Source of the DNA: Oscheius onirici
Taxonomy: Eukaryota > Nematoda > Chromadorea > Rhabditida > Rhabditidae
DNA: 64,000 nucleotides
Assembly: GCA_932521025.1 (NCBI GenBank)
Contig: OW051472.1
Coordinates: forward strand, 9,776,992 to 9,840,991
Direction: 5' to 3'
Positions 23,804 through 35,117 of the stretch are shown here, one piece after another. The notes beneath the pieces are model-generated. The model saw only the letters and a program-made list of their open reading frames with translations, had not been told where the DNA came from and did not search any database. A program made the translations under genes and the position numbers. The stretch's first letter is position 1. Every line of letters starts with the position of its first letter.

Positions 23804-23940
23804 GTTGCCAAATCTGCACCTTACTTTTCGTTACGTAAAGTTGCGTACAAAAAATACAGTAGAAATTTAAAGAAAATGGCTTGCCCGCGCGTACTTAATA
23901 TCGGGTCAAAAAGTACGTAAGGTGAAGGTTTGGCACGCGC
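23804..23940. mobile_element. Short TIR element (MITE), copy 2, inverted
   Basis: Begins GCTGTTGCCAAATCTGCACC and ends AGGTGAAGGTTTGGCACGCGC, with the inner word ACGTAAGTTGCGTAC-like. This is the same TIR family as 15718-15850 in opposite orientation but more diverged. It is non-coding and shows that the family is dispersed rather than a single palindrome. Confidence 0.65.
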
Positions 23941-24799
23941 TTTATGGTCTGTTTACAACGAAGATGGATTAGTTAGACTGCTAGATTTTAGCTCTTCTCT
24001 TCGACGACAGAACGACAACCTCCGTTTAGTTGTAGAGCGCTGGGGAGGAATGCTTTCGTTTGATCTGCTACAGTATGCCATCTGGCTCTTGGAACTTCCA
24101 TTTCTGCCACCCTCACACCCTTCGAGGAAAGTGTTCAAGCGTACTAATATCCATCAAATAGCGCGTTGTTGTCGCCTCAAAGGTGCCCAGTCGGGCCGTG
24201 ACAAAGTGCCTTAAAGCGTGAACAAGAGCCCGTTACAATAGTCGCAAAGAAGAGGCGGGAAACGGGATCGACCGTCTCCAACCTTGTCTCTGGACGATGT
24301 CTTTCCCAAGCGGATTGCCTTTCATGTAGCACGGGAGTCAGTCAAAGGTCAGCCGCGCTCTAACGTCTCCGATTACCAATTTTGATACTGTACAATTAGG
24401 GACTGTCGGAACAATTGCTTTCTTGCTGATGACAATACGCAATTGGTGCGAGGTGGTTTCTTATTGACGTTGGATACGGAAGGAAGAATTTGAAGAGTGG
24501 GGAACAGAAAGGATAATTTTTTGTCAGTTTTTATCTCCGCCACTGTTTGCAGAATACGGAGCAACGATTGTTCAGCCATCGCTTTTAGGCTAAAATAGTA
24601 AAAGATTTCCCTCACGTTGTAGAGACACCTCCATAGAGTCGGAGGGAACGCAGCTACCATAGCCAAACATTCTGGAATATTTTATATCCCAAAATACCCG
24701 TTTCGTACTCACAGAGAGACGGAGAAACAATCACAGAAAAAGGCAGACTAGAGGACAGTGATGACAAAATAGGGTGGGGGAAAATCTACAAAGATGAAA

Positions 24800-26019
24800 T
24801 CAAAGGGCAACGGTACCAAGATTGCAGTTGTCTTTGCTGAGCTCGTCGATCAGTCGTTTCTCAAAATTCGCCCTGACAGGATTGAATTCCATGACCGACT
24901 CCGGATTAGCAGTCTGCCAAAAGTTGACAAACTTGATGAAAATTGCGCCTACAACGAGTTGATTTCACATCATTTCCGAGCTGCAAAAACTTACAGTAAG
25001 TCTCATTGAAAAGAGTCATATCCATGCTGTCGCGGTTTCGATAGAACAGCTTCTTCAATTTCCCACTATTCAAAAGATGTCGGGTGACGGCTGTGAACCT
25101 GAATTTTTACTTTAAACTTTGTAAGAAAAAAATTCCCAACGTTATTCCGGCTACGGCAAGCGGAAATCCAATCTGCGGGTGATGAGAAATGCCGAGTATT
25201 CGCTGCGTCTCTTCCGGATAGTTTCGGGCCAAGTAGATGAGTTGATCAAGTGATAGCACGCCCATTCCGCGGAAATCTGTCGCCGGATCGTCGCCCTAAA
25301 GTAATTTTTAATAAAAATTTTGTGAAATGACTAGCCTGGAATCCGATGAAGCGCCACTGCTTGCCTATCCGGTCCTCGAGAACCTCAGCCGGCACCATCA
25401 GACGCCATAGATCGCGTAGTCGCTCCTCGTGACTGGGATTGTTCGAATCGTACTTCTCGCGTCGCACCGACTCAACCTGAAAGAAATTGAGATTATTTTA
25501 GGTGTCCGAACGTCGAAAAAAAAATTGTGAAAAAGAACCAAAATCCAAACCTTAGATTTGAGCTCATCGTAGGCGTCAATTGTCGCGACGACGGTTTCCA
25601 GACGCTTCTTCAGCTCGTCTCTTTGGCTGCCTCTGGCACCCACACTGCCCTCGACCAGAATAGAATCGTAGTCGGCACTGTTGCGAAAGACGCGGTTAGA
25701 ATGATGACTGAGCTTTCGTGTGAGAAATTCCTCAACATCGAGGATTCTCGAGGCTCGTGCACTGTCCGGTCGTTCTAGCTGGAAAAGAAGTTGAGTTAGC
25801 ATTTTGAACAGGAAAGCGTGCCAAAAAAATGTACAGAACGGCGTTATAGAGCAATTAGAATCGAAAAGAGCTTACCAGTCTTTCTAATTTGCTTTTCTTC
25901 GTCAGCAGCGTCCAAAGGTAGTCGAGCGCGTCGTCACAGAGAATGTAGACCAGCTGGATGAGACGACTGGCCAAGGACGGAAATTCTCCGTGCGCCTGGA
26001 CTGCCAAATGATCGGACAT
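24800..26019 (-). CDS. ELMO domain-containing protein (ELMOD), Arl-GAP family
   Basis: ELMOD proteins act as GTPase-activating proteins for Arl2/Arf-family GTPases. The model starts at MSDHLAVQAHGEFPS (26019), continues through a helical region and reaches the ELMO signature IGKQWRFIGFQ joined to GDDPATDFRGMGVLSLDQL, which carries the family's WxxxGFQGxxPxTDFRGxG arginine (about 25260-25340). It ends IFIKFVNFWQT, NPESVMEFNPVRANFEKRL, stop at 24800-24802. Two splice features: the intron inside the signature has a GC donor (CAG|GCTAGT), and the intron at about 24950-24997 (46 nt, ending TTGTAG) skips in-frame stops. Length is about 300 residues, normal for ELMOD1/2. It lies only about 134 bp downstream of the OTUD6B stop on the same strand, so the pair is probably an operon. 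Confidence 0.88.
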
Positions 26020-26152
26020 CTAGAGATTATGTTATGAATAACAAAAATAATTTAAAAACAATGTAAAGAGCCGTCTGTGAACGGTGTAAAGAATAGAGCG
26101 GAGAAAAAAAGTTTAAACATCTTATGAACCGGTATAGGACATTCGGATAAAA
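26020..26152 (-). promoter_or_regulatory. Probable intercistronic region (operon)
   Basis: Spacer of 133 bp between the OTUD6B stop and the ELMOD start. On the minus strand it contains a long T-rich run and ends AATCTCTAG directly before the ELMOD ATG, a good trans-splice acceptor. The length fits nematode operon spacers. SL2-type trans-splicing is an inference. Confidence 0.5.
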
Positions 26153-27563
26153 TTAGACAATCTTCTTCGGTTCCGTGGAATTGTAGTGCTCACCGAGGCT
26201 GTAGGCGTGTCGTTGATAGACAATGGTCAGCGGTCGGGTCGGATACTCTTCTCCGTAGGTGATACATCGGCCTTCGGGCTGAATTACCTGGAAAGAGCGG
26301 ATATTATCACCCAATTCTTGTTGATATGGGTGTACAAATTAAGCGAAAACAGGGCCTCGAAATCATGTCTCGAGAAAACACATACGATTAGATAACAGAA
26401 GTTGAATGAATGGTTGGATCGAGACTGAAATAAATGCCAAGATATGGGGTGGCGGACATAATTCTACTGCAGTTTCGCAAACAGTCACGCGAATAGCAGG
26501 CGATCAAAATAATGGCTAGGAAAATGGTCTGTTCAAAAAGCGTTTACCTCGATTTTTCGCTCCAGACTCCGACTAATTGCGATCAGTTCGGGCTCTCCGC
26601 CCCAGACACCGCCATTCTTGGCTTCACTTTCGACATTTCCGCAATAGTTCTCGTACTCGAACTCGTCCAAAGGGTCTCCTTGTTCCTAAATTATTTCTTT
26701 TGTTTCAAAAATACCTAAAAGCTTACATTTGTAATGAAAGGTACGAAATCATCGCGATTTTCGAGCATAAAACGAGCTGCCCGACGACGGACATCTTTTC
26801 CTTGAATTTCGGGCGTAGCGGTGGCTCTGTTCATCTGATGAGCCACGGAATTGTAGAGACAGTCGCCGTCGGGACGAATGTCGACCAGCTGAAGACCTCG
26901 ATCAGTCAGAACCTGCTCCAGAGCCGAGCTTTCGATGGTCTTCATCGAATCCAATGCGGCTACCTGGTCTGCCAGGATGGCCGACTTCATCTTCTGACTC
27001 GCTTCTGCCTTCTTTGCCTGAAATACACCTTATTCAACTTTCTATTGCTCAAATTTGACAAAAAATCACGTGGAAATCGTTCATACGCTTGATAAGCAAG
27101 CGATGTGTTATTTAAAATTAAAAAAAAGCAAAATTCACCTGTTTCTTCTTCGATTTCGCGGAAACATTGCCGGCTTTGTAGAAAGTCGTCTCTTCGGCAG
27201 CTTGAGGCTCTTCTTTCGTCTCTTTTTCAACTACGGCAGCAGCCGACGACAGAGGCGTTTTAGCCAGGCACTGGCTCTAAATTACTCCCGTTTGTGAGAC
27301 AAATAAGAAGAAAAACTCACGAGATCGTCAATTTCCTTAGCATGCCTCGTCTCCATGGCCTTTTCCAGCTCCTCAATCTCGGCGTTGGCCTCCTTCTGCT
27401 TCTGCTTGTTGCCGCATTTGGCGGCTTTCTTCAAGGCCAGACATTTTTCTGGAAAATAGGTGGTAAAAAGAGAATAAAAGATACCTTTGAGATCCTTCTT
27501 CTCTTTGCGCTGATGCGACTGTAGCACCTCAAGCGGAGAATCGCCGTCTTCCACGTCACTCAT
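26153..27563 (-). CDS. OTUD6B: OTU-family deubiquitinase, OTUD6B-like
   Basis: A cysteine protease that removes ubiquitin. The N-terminus (27563) is MSDVEDGDSPLEVLQSHQRK, followed by a charged coiled coil (EEAN... EIEELEKAMETRHAKEIDDL), as in human OTUD6B. The OTU core begins DIRPDGDCLYNSVAHQM (about 26850), with catalytic Asp and Cys, then ARFMLENRDDFVPFI, an exon with the GDPLDEFEYENYCGN-type region (about 26530-26690), and a final exon GRCITYGEEYPTRPLTIVYQ then HAYSLGEHYNS containing the catalytic His, with stop at 26153-26155. All catalytic residues are present, so it should be active. The five or so exons have short GT-AG introns. ELMOD follows about 130 bp downstream. Confidence 0.92.
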
Positions 27564-27885
27564 CGTCTAGTTGGAATACTGGAATGTTACGAAATTAGTG
27601 AAGAAATGAGAAGATAATTTCCACATTGATAATTCTAGATTTTCCCTCAAATTTTATCGTAAAAAATGTGGTCGTTTCGTATGCAATTGCCCGATTTGAA
27701 AAAGCAGTCTCGGCTCATAATTCTGGCTACTTTGTAAAAAAAATAGATAAGGCAGTGGAAGTGTACTATTTTCAGTGTTGTACATACAGAAAAAATACCA
27801 ATAATTTATTCACACAGTAAGACAAAATAGAGAAAACCGAAGGGGGGAAACCCGTCTCTATATTTGGGGAAAACAATCATACATT

Positions 27886-30011
27886 TTATTCAAAAATGGG
27901 CTGGAGAAGGGGAACAGTTGTCTGATTTCCAAGCAGGACCGAGAAAAGAGCCGGTCCGAATCCAGTTCCGCGATCAGCAGACTCGGCCGGGGCGGCAATA
28001 TCCAGATGAATCCAGTTCAATCCTTCACCAAACTCGATATGGGCTCCGATGAAAAGACCAGCGATGGCAGAAGGCGGGCCCTGCAAATTATATGTTTTAA
28101 CGTTCTTTCAATGTTTGTTAGAAATTTGTGTCAGTAGTCACAGCACGCTGGACTGACCGTCTTCATTACCTCCATCTTTCCGAGATTGCTGTTTTTCATG
28201 TCAGCCACGGGACTCTTCAAATCGGGGAAGTGCAGATCCGGGCAGAAGAGCATCGGAGCCAAAAGATCGCCAGATCGACGTCCAGCCTCGACAAACTGAA
28301 ATTTTCTCGCTTTTCACCTTTTAATTGAAAGGAAACCTGTCTCTCCCAGATGTCGCTGTTCGTCAGGACGGCTCCATGAAGTTTTCCGGAATGGTAAGCC
28401 TGAGCTCCGGTCAACGTGGCCATATCGATGATTGTGGTGGCTTTGAGAGTGTGCTTGGCGTAATAGACACCGTCGGCCAGAATCAGACGTCCTTCGGCGT
28501 CCGTATTGTTAATCTCGACCGTCTTGCCGCTCAGCATGGTGATGATGTCGTCCGGCTTGCTAAAATGATTCATTTGTCCCTCTCAGCGTCTTCAAAACTT
28601 ACTTGGCGATGGGACTGACGTTGTTCTCGACAATGCACAAGCAGGCGTGCAAATTCTGCTTAAATCCGGACTTAACCAGCGTCGCGAAGGATCCAAGCAT
28701 GCCAGCAGCTCCTCCCATATCACGCTTCATGTTGGGCATCGCTGTCTTTCCCTTGATCTGCATTCCTCCGGTATCGTAGACGACTCCCTTTCCGACGAGG
28801 GCGTAGGTCTCATAAGCGCCGTTCGGCCTACATTTTTTTCAGTTTTTAGCGAAAATGAAGAAACTAACATATGACTCAGGACGACGAAAGCCGGCGGAGT
28901 TGGGCCGGCCTTTCCAACGTGATAGATTCCACCAAATCCCTGAGACAGAAGTTCTTCTCCTCGAATGACGGTGCATTGGACTCCGAGCTCTTTGGCCATT
29001 TCTTCTGCTTCCTTGACCAGAGCGTCCGTCGTCAGTTCGTTAGCAGGAGCATCAATGAGTCTGCCAGCAGTCCTGATGGATTTTACGAGACTGTCCAAAA
29101 AGGATAGATCGACCTCGGTAAGAACCTGAAAAACGAACTAATCTTATCAGTCTAGACTCTAGAGTCTTTTGACTTTATGTTTTTGAGCTCTAGGAAAAAC
29201 TGATACCAGCCAGACAATACGACTGAAAACTCAAAAATAGCTTTGCTACTTGCATTCCACCCCTTTTTTTGGTTCTCGTCACGAGTTATTCAGTCATTTC
29301 TCCTGCTCTAGACACTTCTTATCTCGTAGTTAAAATGAGCACTGCTGACGCGGCCAATGCCCCGTTTCCAGAGGTTCAAGACATCAAAATTTGAGATAAG
29401 AATCGGCTCCAAGAATCTTCTACCCGGTAAACGAAGGTCTGTAAACGAAGGCTTACCTTGCCGTCAGTGATGACTACATCAACGTTGATGTCTTTGACTC
29501 CGTTGCCATTCTGTCCGGTCTTTCGCGAGTATAGAGGAAAACTTCTTGCGATGGCTGCCACACTGGGAACGACATCGATATAATCGGAAAAAAGGACGAC
29601 GTTCATGGACTGAAGAGGAGTGAATAGAGAGACATAAAAAACGATGTACCTTGGCTCCCTTTCCAAAAGAGGAATCTCTAACCTCGCGGAAGATGTTGAC
29701 CGATCCCGACGGCGCATTGTGACGAGAACCTCGGTCCGGAATAGAGACGATCTTGGCCTGATTAAGATACAGCGGCATGTTTCCATTCTCCGGCAGTTCC
29801 TCGATTGCCGTCTGCCACAATTTTTCGTCTAAATTTTCGACTATTTCTAAGGGAATGGGGCGAAAAACATACCTACAAATCCATTGAGAGCAGCCTGTAG
29901 CTGCTTGTAGTCGACCTTCTTGAGATGCTTGTTTTTGCCAACGACGAGCAGGGCCCCTTGGGCCAGTCCCAGTCCACTAGAAATTCCGGCTCGAAGCGTC
30001 ACTGACGCCAT
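27886..30011 (-). CDS. lap-1: Leucyl aminopeptidase, M17 family (NPEPL1/LAP-1 type)
   Basis: A two-metal M17 aminopeptidase that removes N-terminal residues from peptides in the cytosol. The start is MASVTLRAGISSGLGLAQGA (30011). The middle contains GRLIDAPANELTTDALVKEA and FGGIYHVGKAGPTPPAFVVL. The catalytic region reads VVYDTGGMQIKGKTAMP then MKRDMGGAAG (about 28690-28790), PDDIITMLSGKTVEINNTDA with NTDAEGRL (the M17 signature with metal and active-site residues), and WIHLDIAAPAESADRGTGFG near the end. Stop at 27886-27888. The YDTGG...MKRDMGG form matches NPEPL1 and C. elegans LAP-1 rather than classical LAP3. All key residues are present. The intron at about 29125-29455 is longer than usual. 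The gene is 323 bp upstream of OTUD6B on the same strand, loosely spaced for an operon. Confidence 0.9.
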
Positions 30012-31072
30012 TCTGAAAATTGCTGTTGAAAGATTGGAAGAAAAAGATAAATTTATATTGGAAAATGCTCGTGATAAGGAGCGGAAGCTGACAGTGTGAA
30101 GCTAGAAGATGACGTCGGCACATTTTTGCTAGAAGAAAACAAGGAACTAGACTGGGGTTAGGGGTAGTAGTAGATGCTGTGAGAGTCAAAGAAGATTGGG
30201 GCGACGACTGGGCGAGAATACAGACAAGCAATAATGAGATCAGGAAAACAGAAAGCTAATGAGATGAATCTTTTGCGCAAAATCTCTCTCAAATACTGAA
30301 ACAGCTCGGCCTACAGAAGTTGCAGGAGAAAAAAAGGACCACACTTGACCGCCTTTTGGTGCCGTCATGATGACGATGGTGACTGCGGGGTTACAGATAA
30401 GAGCTCCAGTTTCCAGACATCAAAATAACTGCCAATTGATAAGCCACGTGGGGTGACAATCGCCTTCTTAGCGAGCTCAAAACAGGTGAATATTGGACAC
30501 AGTACAAAACAAAAGAAAGATGGAAATTTGTAGAGAACAGGACAGGAAACGGCTGCACAAAATGGTTACCAGACTGTGCTAACACATCTCCGATCTCTAC
30601 CTGGCCCTTACTCACTTCTTGTAAATGTAGGGTCATCGCAAGGTGCGCTGCCCAACCCTGTAAGTATCTTTTCTGTCAATAAACTCTCTCTGTATTCCTC
30701 CGTACTTTATAGCTAACATTAGGGAATATTATCTCATAGGTTTTGTACTAAAGGAAGGAGATCGAACAGACTTCTTTTTGAAGACAGAAACATTGTAAAA
30801 AATAACTGGTAGACCGTTATCAGCGGCGAAAAAGTAAGAAACCTGGGAGAAAACCCCACGACAAACTTTATTCCACGTACAAAAATAAAGAGGGGAAGAA
30901 GAAGTTTTCGGGATTTATATGGGGCAGTAAAAACTACGCACAAAGTAGAGAGCAGCGGGAGAGGAAACACGCGGGGTTTTTGACAGGGAAATTGTGACAA
31001 TTTGTCCGGGTAGGACTCTACCAAATCGATAAGTATATAAATACAGGCTAAAAGGACGAGGACTAGTGATTC
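30012..31072. other. Intergenic between suca-1 and lap-1
   Basis: About 1 kb without a supportable gene. A GCCCAACCCTG motif at about 30649 repeats the terminus of the TTCG arrays but without an array next to it. It is A/G-rich on the plus strand (pyrimidine-rich on the transcribed minus strand). Confidence 0.4.
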
Positions 31073-33039
31073 TTAGATGGGTAGCTCAAACTTGACGTCA
31101 ATTTGGGCGTCGCGAGCCATTTTGACAATGTTCGAGAGCTTGACGGCCATCATGGCGGCTTCGTCGAGGTTGTCGCAGGGAAGAATCCTCAGCTGCGAGT
31201 TGGCAATTAGTGCCTTGGCGTCTTCTACTTTGGTTCCTGGAAAATGGGGGTTTCAACGAGAAAATACGCCAACATATTACTGTCTAACACAAAAGTAAAA
31301 TCTCCGAACGCTTACCTTGAAGTCGGACAACAATCGGAATCTTGAGGTCAAGTTCCTTGGCAGCCTTGATAATGCCCTGAGCAATGACGTCGCACCTCAT
31401 AATTCCTCCGAAAATGTTCACGAGAATGGCCGTAACCTGAATTTGGTTGTTCCGAAGTAAATACGAAAAAAAGTACCCGCTTCGAGTCGGATGTGATAAT
31501 CTTGAAAGCCTCTGTGACCTGTTCGACGGTCGCTCCGCCTCCGACGTCGAGGAAATTGGCAGGCTCGCCTCCGTGCAGCTTGATGATGTCCATCGTGGCC
31601 ATGGCCAGACCGGCTCCGTTAACCAGACAGCCAATGTTTCCATCGAGTGGGATGTAGTTCAGGTTAGCGGCGGCAGCTCGGACCTGTAAGGAGAGACTTT
31701 GACTAGTATCCTAAAGAGAAAGAACAATCGGAGGGGTTTCTTATAAAGTTCAGGCCCGACTCTCGGGATTTTAACTAGCACATAAATACGTTGCTGAAAT
31801 CTATCAAATTATACGGATGAGGACTGAACCACCAATAAAAACAGCTAGACAGTGGTAGATAAAATCTAGCGGCAGCATGAAATGCACAACCGTACCTCAA
31901 GAGGATTCTCCTGCGAGCTGTCCTTCAGCGAGAAGAGTTCATGCTGCCGGAATTCGGCATTCGAGTCGAGGAGCATTTTACAGTCCATGCAGTAGACCTC
32001 TCCATTCACATCTTCGGCCATCGGGTTGATTTCGACCAACGTCGCATCGGATTTCCTAAACAGCTTGTAGAGCTTCTGGATGATGTCGGCAGCCTGTTCT
32101 TGGCATCCACCCTGAAATTTTGCATTGAAAAACTGTGCTAATTCAAAAACTCACGCTGAATCCCATTCTCTGAGCAATATCTTTGGCAATCTGGCTCGTC
32201 AGACCGACGCTCATGTCGATCGGGACCTTGACGATGGCTTCGGGCTCTGTTGCTGCCACTTCCTCAATGTTGACTCCTCCTCGCGAGGATCCAATGATGA
32301 TTGGGCCCTAAACTTGCTTTCATGACGAAAAGTAAGGTTCTTTTACGTTTGTGTTCCTGTCCAGTGTGATCGAGAAGTAGTACTCGCGGCGAGTAAAGAG
32401 CCTCTTGCAGACCATGACCTCGTCACAGCGCTTTCCGCGGCTGTCAGTCTGCTTCGTGATCAGGTTAGAGCCGATCATGCCAGCGGCCTTTTCCTTGACC
32501 TCATCGGGTCTACAATTTCATGATAACTAAGAGCATTGTAATTTTATAGTGCTTTGAAAAATTGTAAGACAAAAAAGATCATAAGCAACTTACGTGAAGA
32601 CGATGTGAACTCCTCCCTGAAGACCTGAGTCGAATCGTCCCTTTCCACGTCCGCCGGCCAAAACCTGGGCCTTTATGACGTAGTCCTTGCCTCCAATTGA
32701 CTCGGCGGCCTTCTTGGCCTCGTCAGCACTTCTGGCAACTCCGAATGGGGGAACCTTCAAAACGACAAGTTACGGACAGTGAGCATGAATATGGGTGGCC
32801 AAAATACGAAGATAATTGTAAATTTACCTTGATCTGTTCGCTCTGAAGGACCTTCATTCCGTGATGCTCTTGCAGCATCATGTTCCGCACTGAGGCGGCC
32901 GCAAGAGTCTGAAAATTTGGTTCTCGTTGTACTTCGATGAGTTGGGGATCGAGGTTTGGTCGAACCTTTGGTTGAGAAAAAGAGCGAAACGAACCTTATG
33001 TGCGGAAGAGAGGAGAGGCTGGCTGACACGGGACAGCAT
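31073..33039 (-). CDS. suca-1: Succinyl-CoA ligase beta subunit, ADP-forming, mitochondrial
   Basis: The beta subunit of the TCA-cycle enzyme converting succinyl-CoA to succinate with ATP formation, in the mitochondrial matrix. The start [15 protein letters not shown] (33039, right after TTTCAG) is a typical presequence. Next come [33 protein letters not shown] (ATP-grasp), and an exon with [20 protein letters not shown] then [19 protein letters not shown] and [17 protein letters not shown] (about 31340-31620). The C-terminus is [18 protein letters not shown] ... DVKFELPI, with stop at 31073-31075. That ending matches the ATP-specific SUCLA2 type, not the GTP-specific one. Several short introns. 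Upstream-most gene of the 24.8-33 kb minus run. Confidence 0.93.
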
Positions 33040-33135
33040 CCTGAAAATACGGGTAATTGACACGGTAATGAGCTTGAGAAAAGAGGCTTGTAGGTAGAGA
33101 ATTTGAGAAAAAAGTAGATGAAGGATATAAAATTG

Positions 33136-33504
33136 CTTTGTGCGCAAATTAGTTTTTAACAAGTCGCGACAGGAAAAGCAAAAGCGCGAAGTGTTCTAAC
33201 GACTTTGGTAGTTTCTTATTGGGGTTGCGTGACTGGAACAGAGTGACAAGGGGAGAAGGGAAGGGACAGTAGGGCTGAGACTCACTATAGCTGGGAACGG
33301 GCCGGGCGAACCGTTCAGGTCCGTAGACTTGGGAGGGAGTGGGTTCCAATACAATTTCGGTAGTCCTTTGGAAGGTCAGGGAGAGTGCCTGGAGGAGAGT
33401 AACAGAGGAGGAATGAAAGGGAAACTACGACTAAGGCTCCGTGACAGAGCGAATACATGAACTTCTACTTACTAGAGCCCTGGAAGGGCGTTGCCAACCT
33501 TGTT
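33136..33504 (+). repeat. Dispersed repeat family R1, copy 1
   Basis: About 370 bp matching, with many small differences, the sequence at 47562-47934. Shared landmarks in order are GACTGGAACAGAGTGACAAG, GGAACGGGCCGGGCGA, GGTTCCAATACAATTTC, GTGACAGAGCGAA and CCCTGGAAGGGCG. It has no open frame and lies upstream of suca-1. No terminal inverted repeats were recognised, so it could be a SINE or a DNA-element remnant. Confidence 0.75.
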
Positions 33505-34730
33505 GCTCATAAATTGAAGAAAAAGCTTATAAAATCGTTCTCGTCCTGATTTTTTCATGAATAATTTGAAAAAAAGTATCTGTAAGTGATTTACAGCTTG
33601 TAGGCAACAATAATTGATGATATCTTTCAGCATCTACACTAAAAACTAGCCAGAAACGATTAAAAAGACATTTTTACGCCGTGTCCACGAAAACCAAAGA
33701 AGATCGGATGATGTTTACTTTCAGGGAATTTACGTCATTATGCACCATTTTCGACAAGTCGTAGCTACTGAAAATCGGAAAACCGAGAAAAAGGATGACG
33801 GCGAAGTTTGGAAAGCCAAAAATCACGTGCTTCGTTTAAAGATCTCTGGAAAAGACGGGACCGCGGATGTTAGCCCCTTCGTAAAATAATCCGACGAAGA
33901 GCAGTCTTTACAGCACGTAAGAGGTGCGAACAAACAGCAGCTCAGGGCAGTGAAAAGTTTCCAAAGAATGGCAGAATCGGGCTTTTTGACCTTTTGGCAA
34001 GGCGAAACACATCAGAAACTGATTACTTTCGGGCTACCAAAGTGAATTAAAACTTGTTTGCTGTTGTTCTACCCTGAAATTATAAAAAAGAAATGAAAAA
34101 AATGGGAAGCTTCGAAGGTAGGAAAATGTAATCCATTCCAAAAAGCCCGCGTTGAAATTATGAAACATTGCGCGCAAATTCAAATGTCTTTTTAGAATTT
34201 CCAGAAATACCGCACCAAAAAAGACAGTTTGGTAGCAAAAAAAACTGCCTAACATTAGGTACAATGTGCAGCAACAAGTTTCAAGTGATCGGGCTCATGT
34301 TTTGTGAGGTCTAGTCTTATCAAAGATCCCGCCGAAGAAGCATCCTTGGTATCTTGTACATTCCTCTTTTCCCTTGTCCTCTCGAAATATCTTCTTCATT
34401 CGCTGTCGGATCAAAAGAATGAGACCGCAATTGCGAACTGGGTCAGGAGATATAGGGGCAAAGGGTGGTCGTCCCCGACCACATGTTCTCCTATCAGACC
34501 ACTCGCACTCTTCTTTGGATTTTTCTCCAAAAAAAAAAGATAGATCGATTCTAGAGACCGGTCTTTTGAACAAAATGTCCTCCCATTCAGTTCTTTTCAA
34601 GTCAGAGTGAGCTCTGAGTTTTCTGCTCTTAGCTTCTGGTAGTCTACTCAGTCCTCCTTTACCCTGTATTTCTCACATTCTTCTTCTCATCTCCCTAAAT
34701 CTTCTCTATTCAAAATATTCCTTTCCCAGA
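33505..34730. other. Intergenic, nothing recognised
   Basis: Upstream flank of the acyl-CoA-binding gene. AT-rich, with no coding frame of known family. C/T-rich sequence at about 34600-34730 just before the ATG, ending TTTCCCAG, is a likely splice or trans-splice acceptor. Confidence 0.4.
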
Positions 34731-35117
34731 ATGTCCATCGACGAGCGCTTCAATGCCGCTGTAGAAATCATCCAGAAGCTTCCCAAAGAGGGTCCCGTTC
34801 AGCCTTCCAATGATGAAAAGCTCCGTTTCTACTCCTTCTTCAAGCAGGCCACCATCGGAGATGTGAACACTGAACGCCCCGGAATGTTCAGTTTCGTCGA
34901 GAAGGCAAAATGGTCGGTTAAGAGAGTGGATCGGATAAAATAGAAATTTAGGGATGCTTGGAAGGGAGTAGAGGGAGTCTCTCAGTCTGATGCCAAGGAG
35001 CGGTACATCAAGACTCTTCTCGACATGTTTGAGAAGATTTCGACTGAGATCGACATCAACGAATGGCTCAATAAGATCGATCCCGTCGTCAAGACCAACT
35101 TGGCCAAATTGAACTAG
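34731..35117 (+). CDS. acbp-3: Acyl-CoA-binding protein
   Basis: Binds medium and long-chain acyl-CoA in the cytosol. Two exons (34731-34912 and 34952-35117) encode 115 residues. The family core is clear: [22 protein letters not shown], then [18 protein letters not shown] (family: lklYalyKQAT.Gd.n), [20 protein letters not shown], and [11 protein letters not shown]. The Tyr, Lys and Trp that contact the acyl-CoA are present. It is about 25 residues longer than the minimal 86-residue ACBP, as in the longer worm paralogue, hence the tentative symbol. The intron is 39 nt with an unusual donor GTCGGT. The alternatives nearby break the frame. The ATG follows CCCAGA. Confidence 0.9.

Larger units (their letters stand above)
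20207..24799. other. Non-coding stretch downstream of Sox
   Basis: No supportable gene in about 4.6 kb. It contains a foldback (22251-22404), a MITE copy (23804-23940), a short TCTA microsatellite at about 23667-23681, and several copies of the TACTGTA word common in worm intergenic DNA. Frames on both strands lack family resemblance. Confidence 0.4.
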
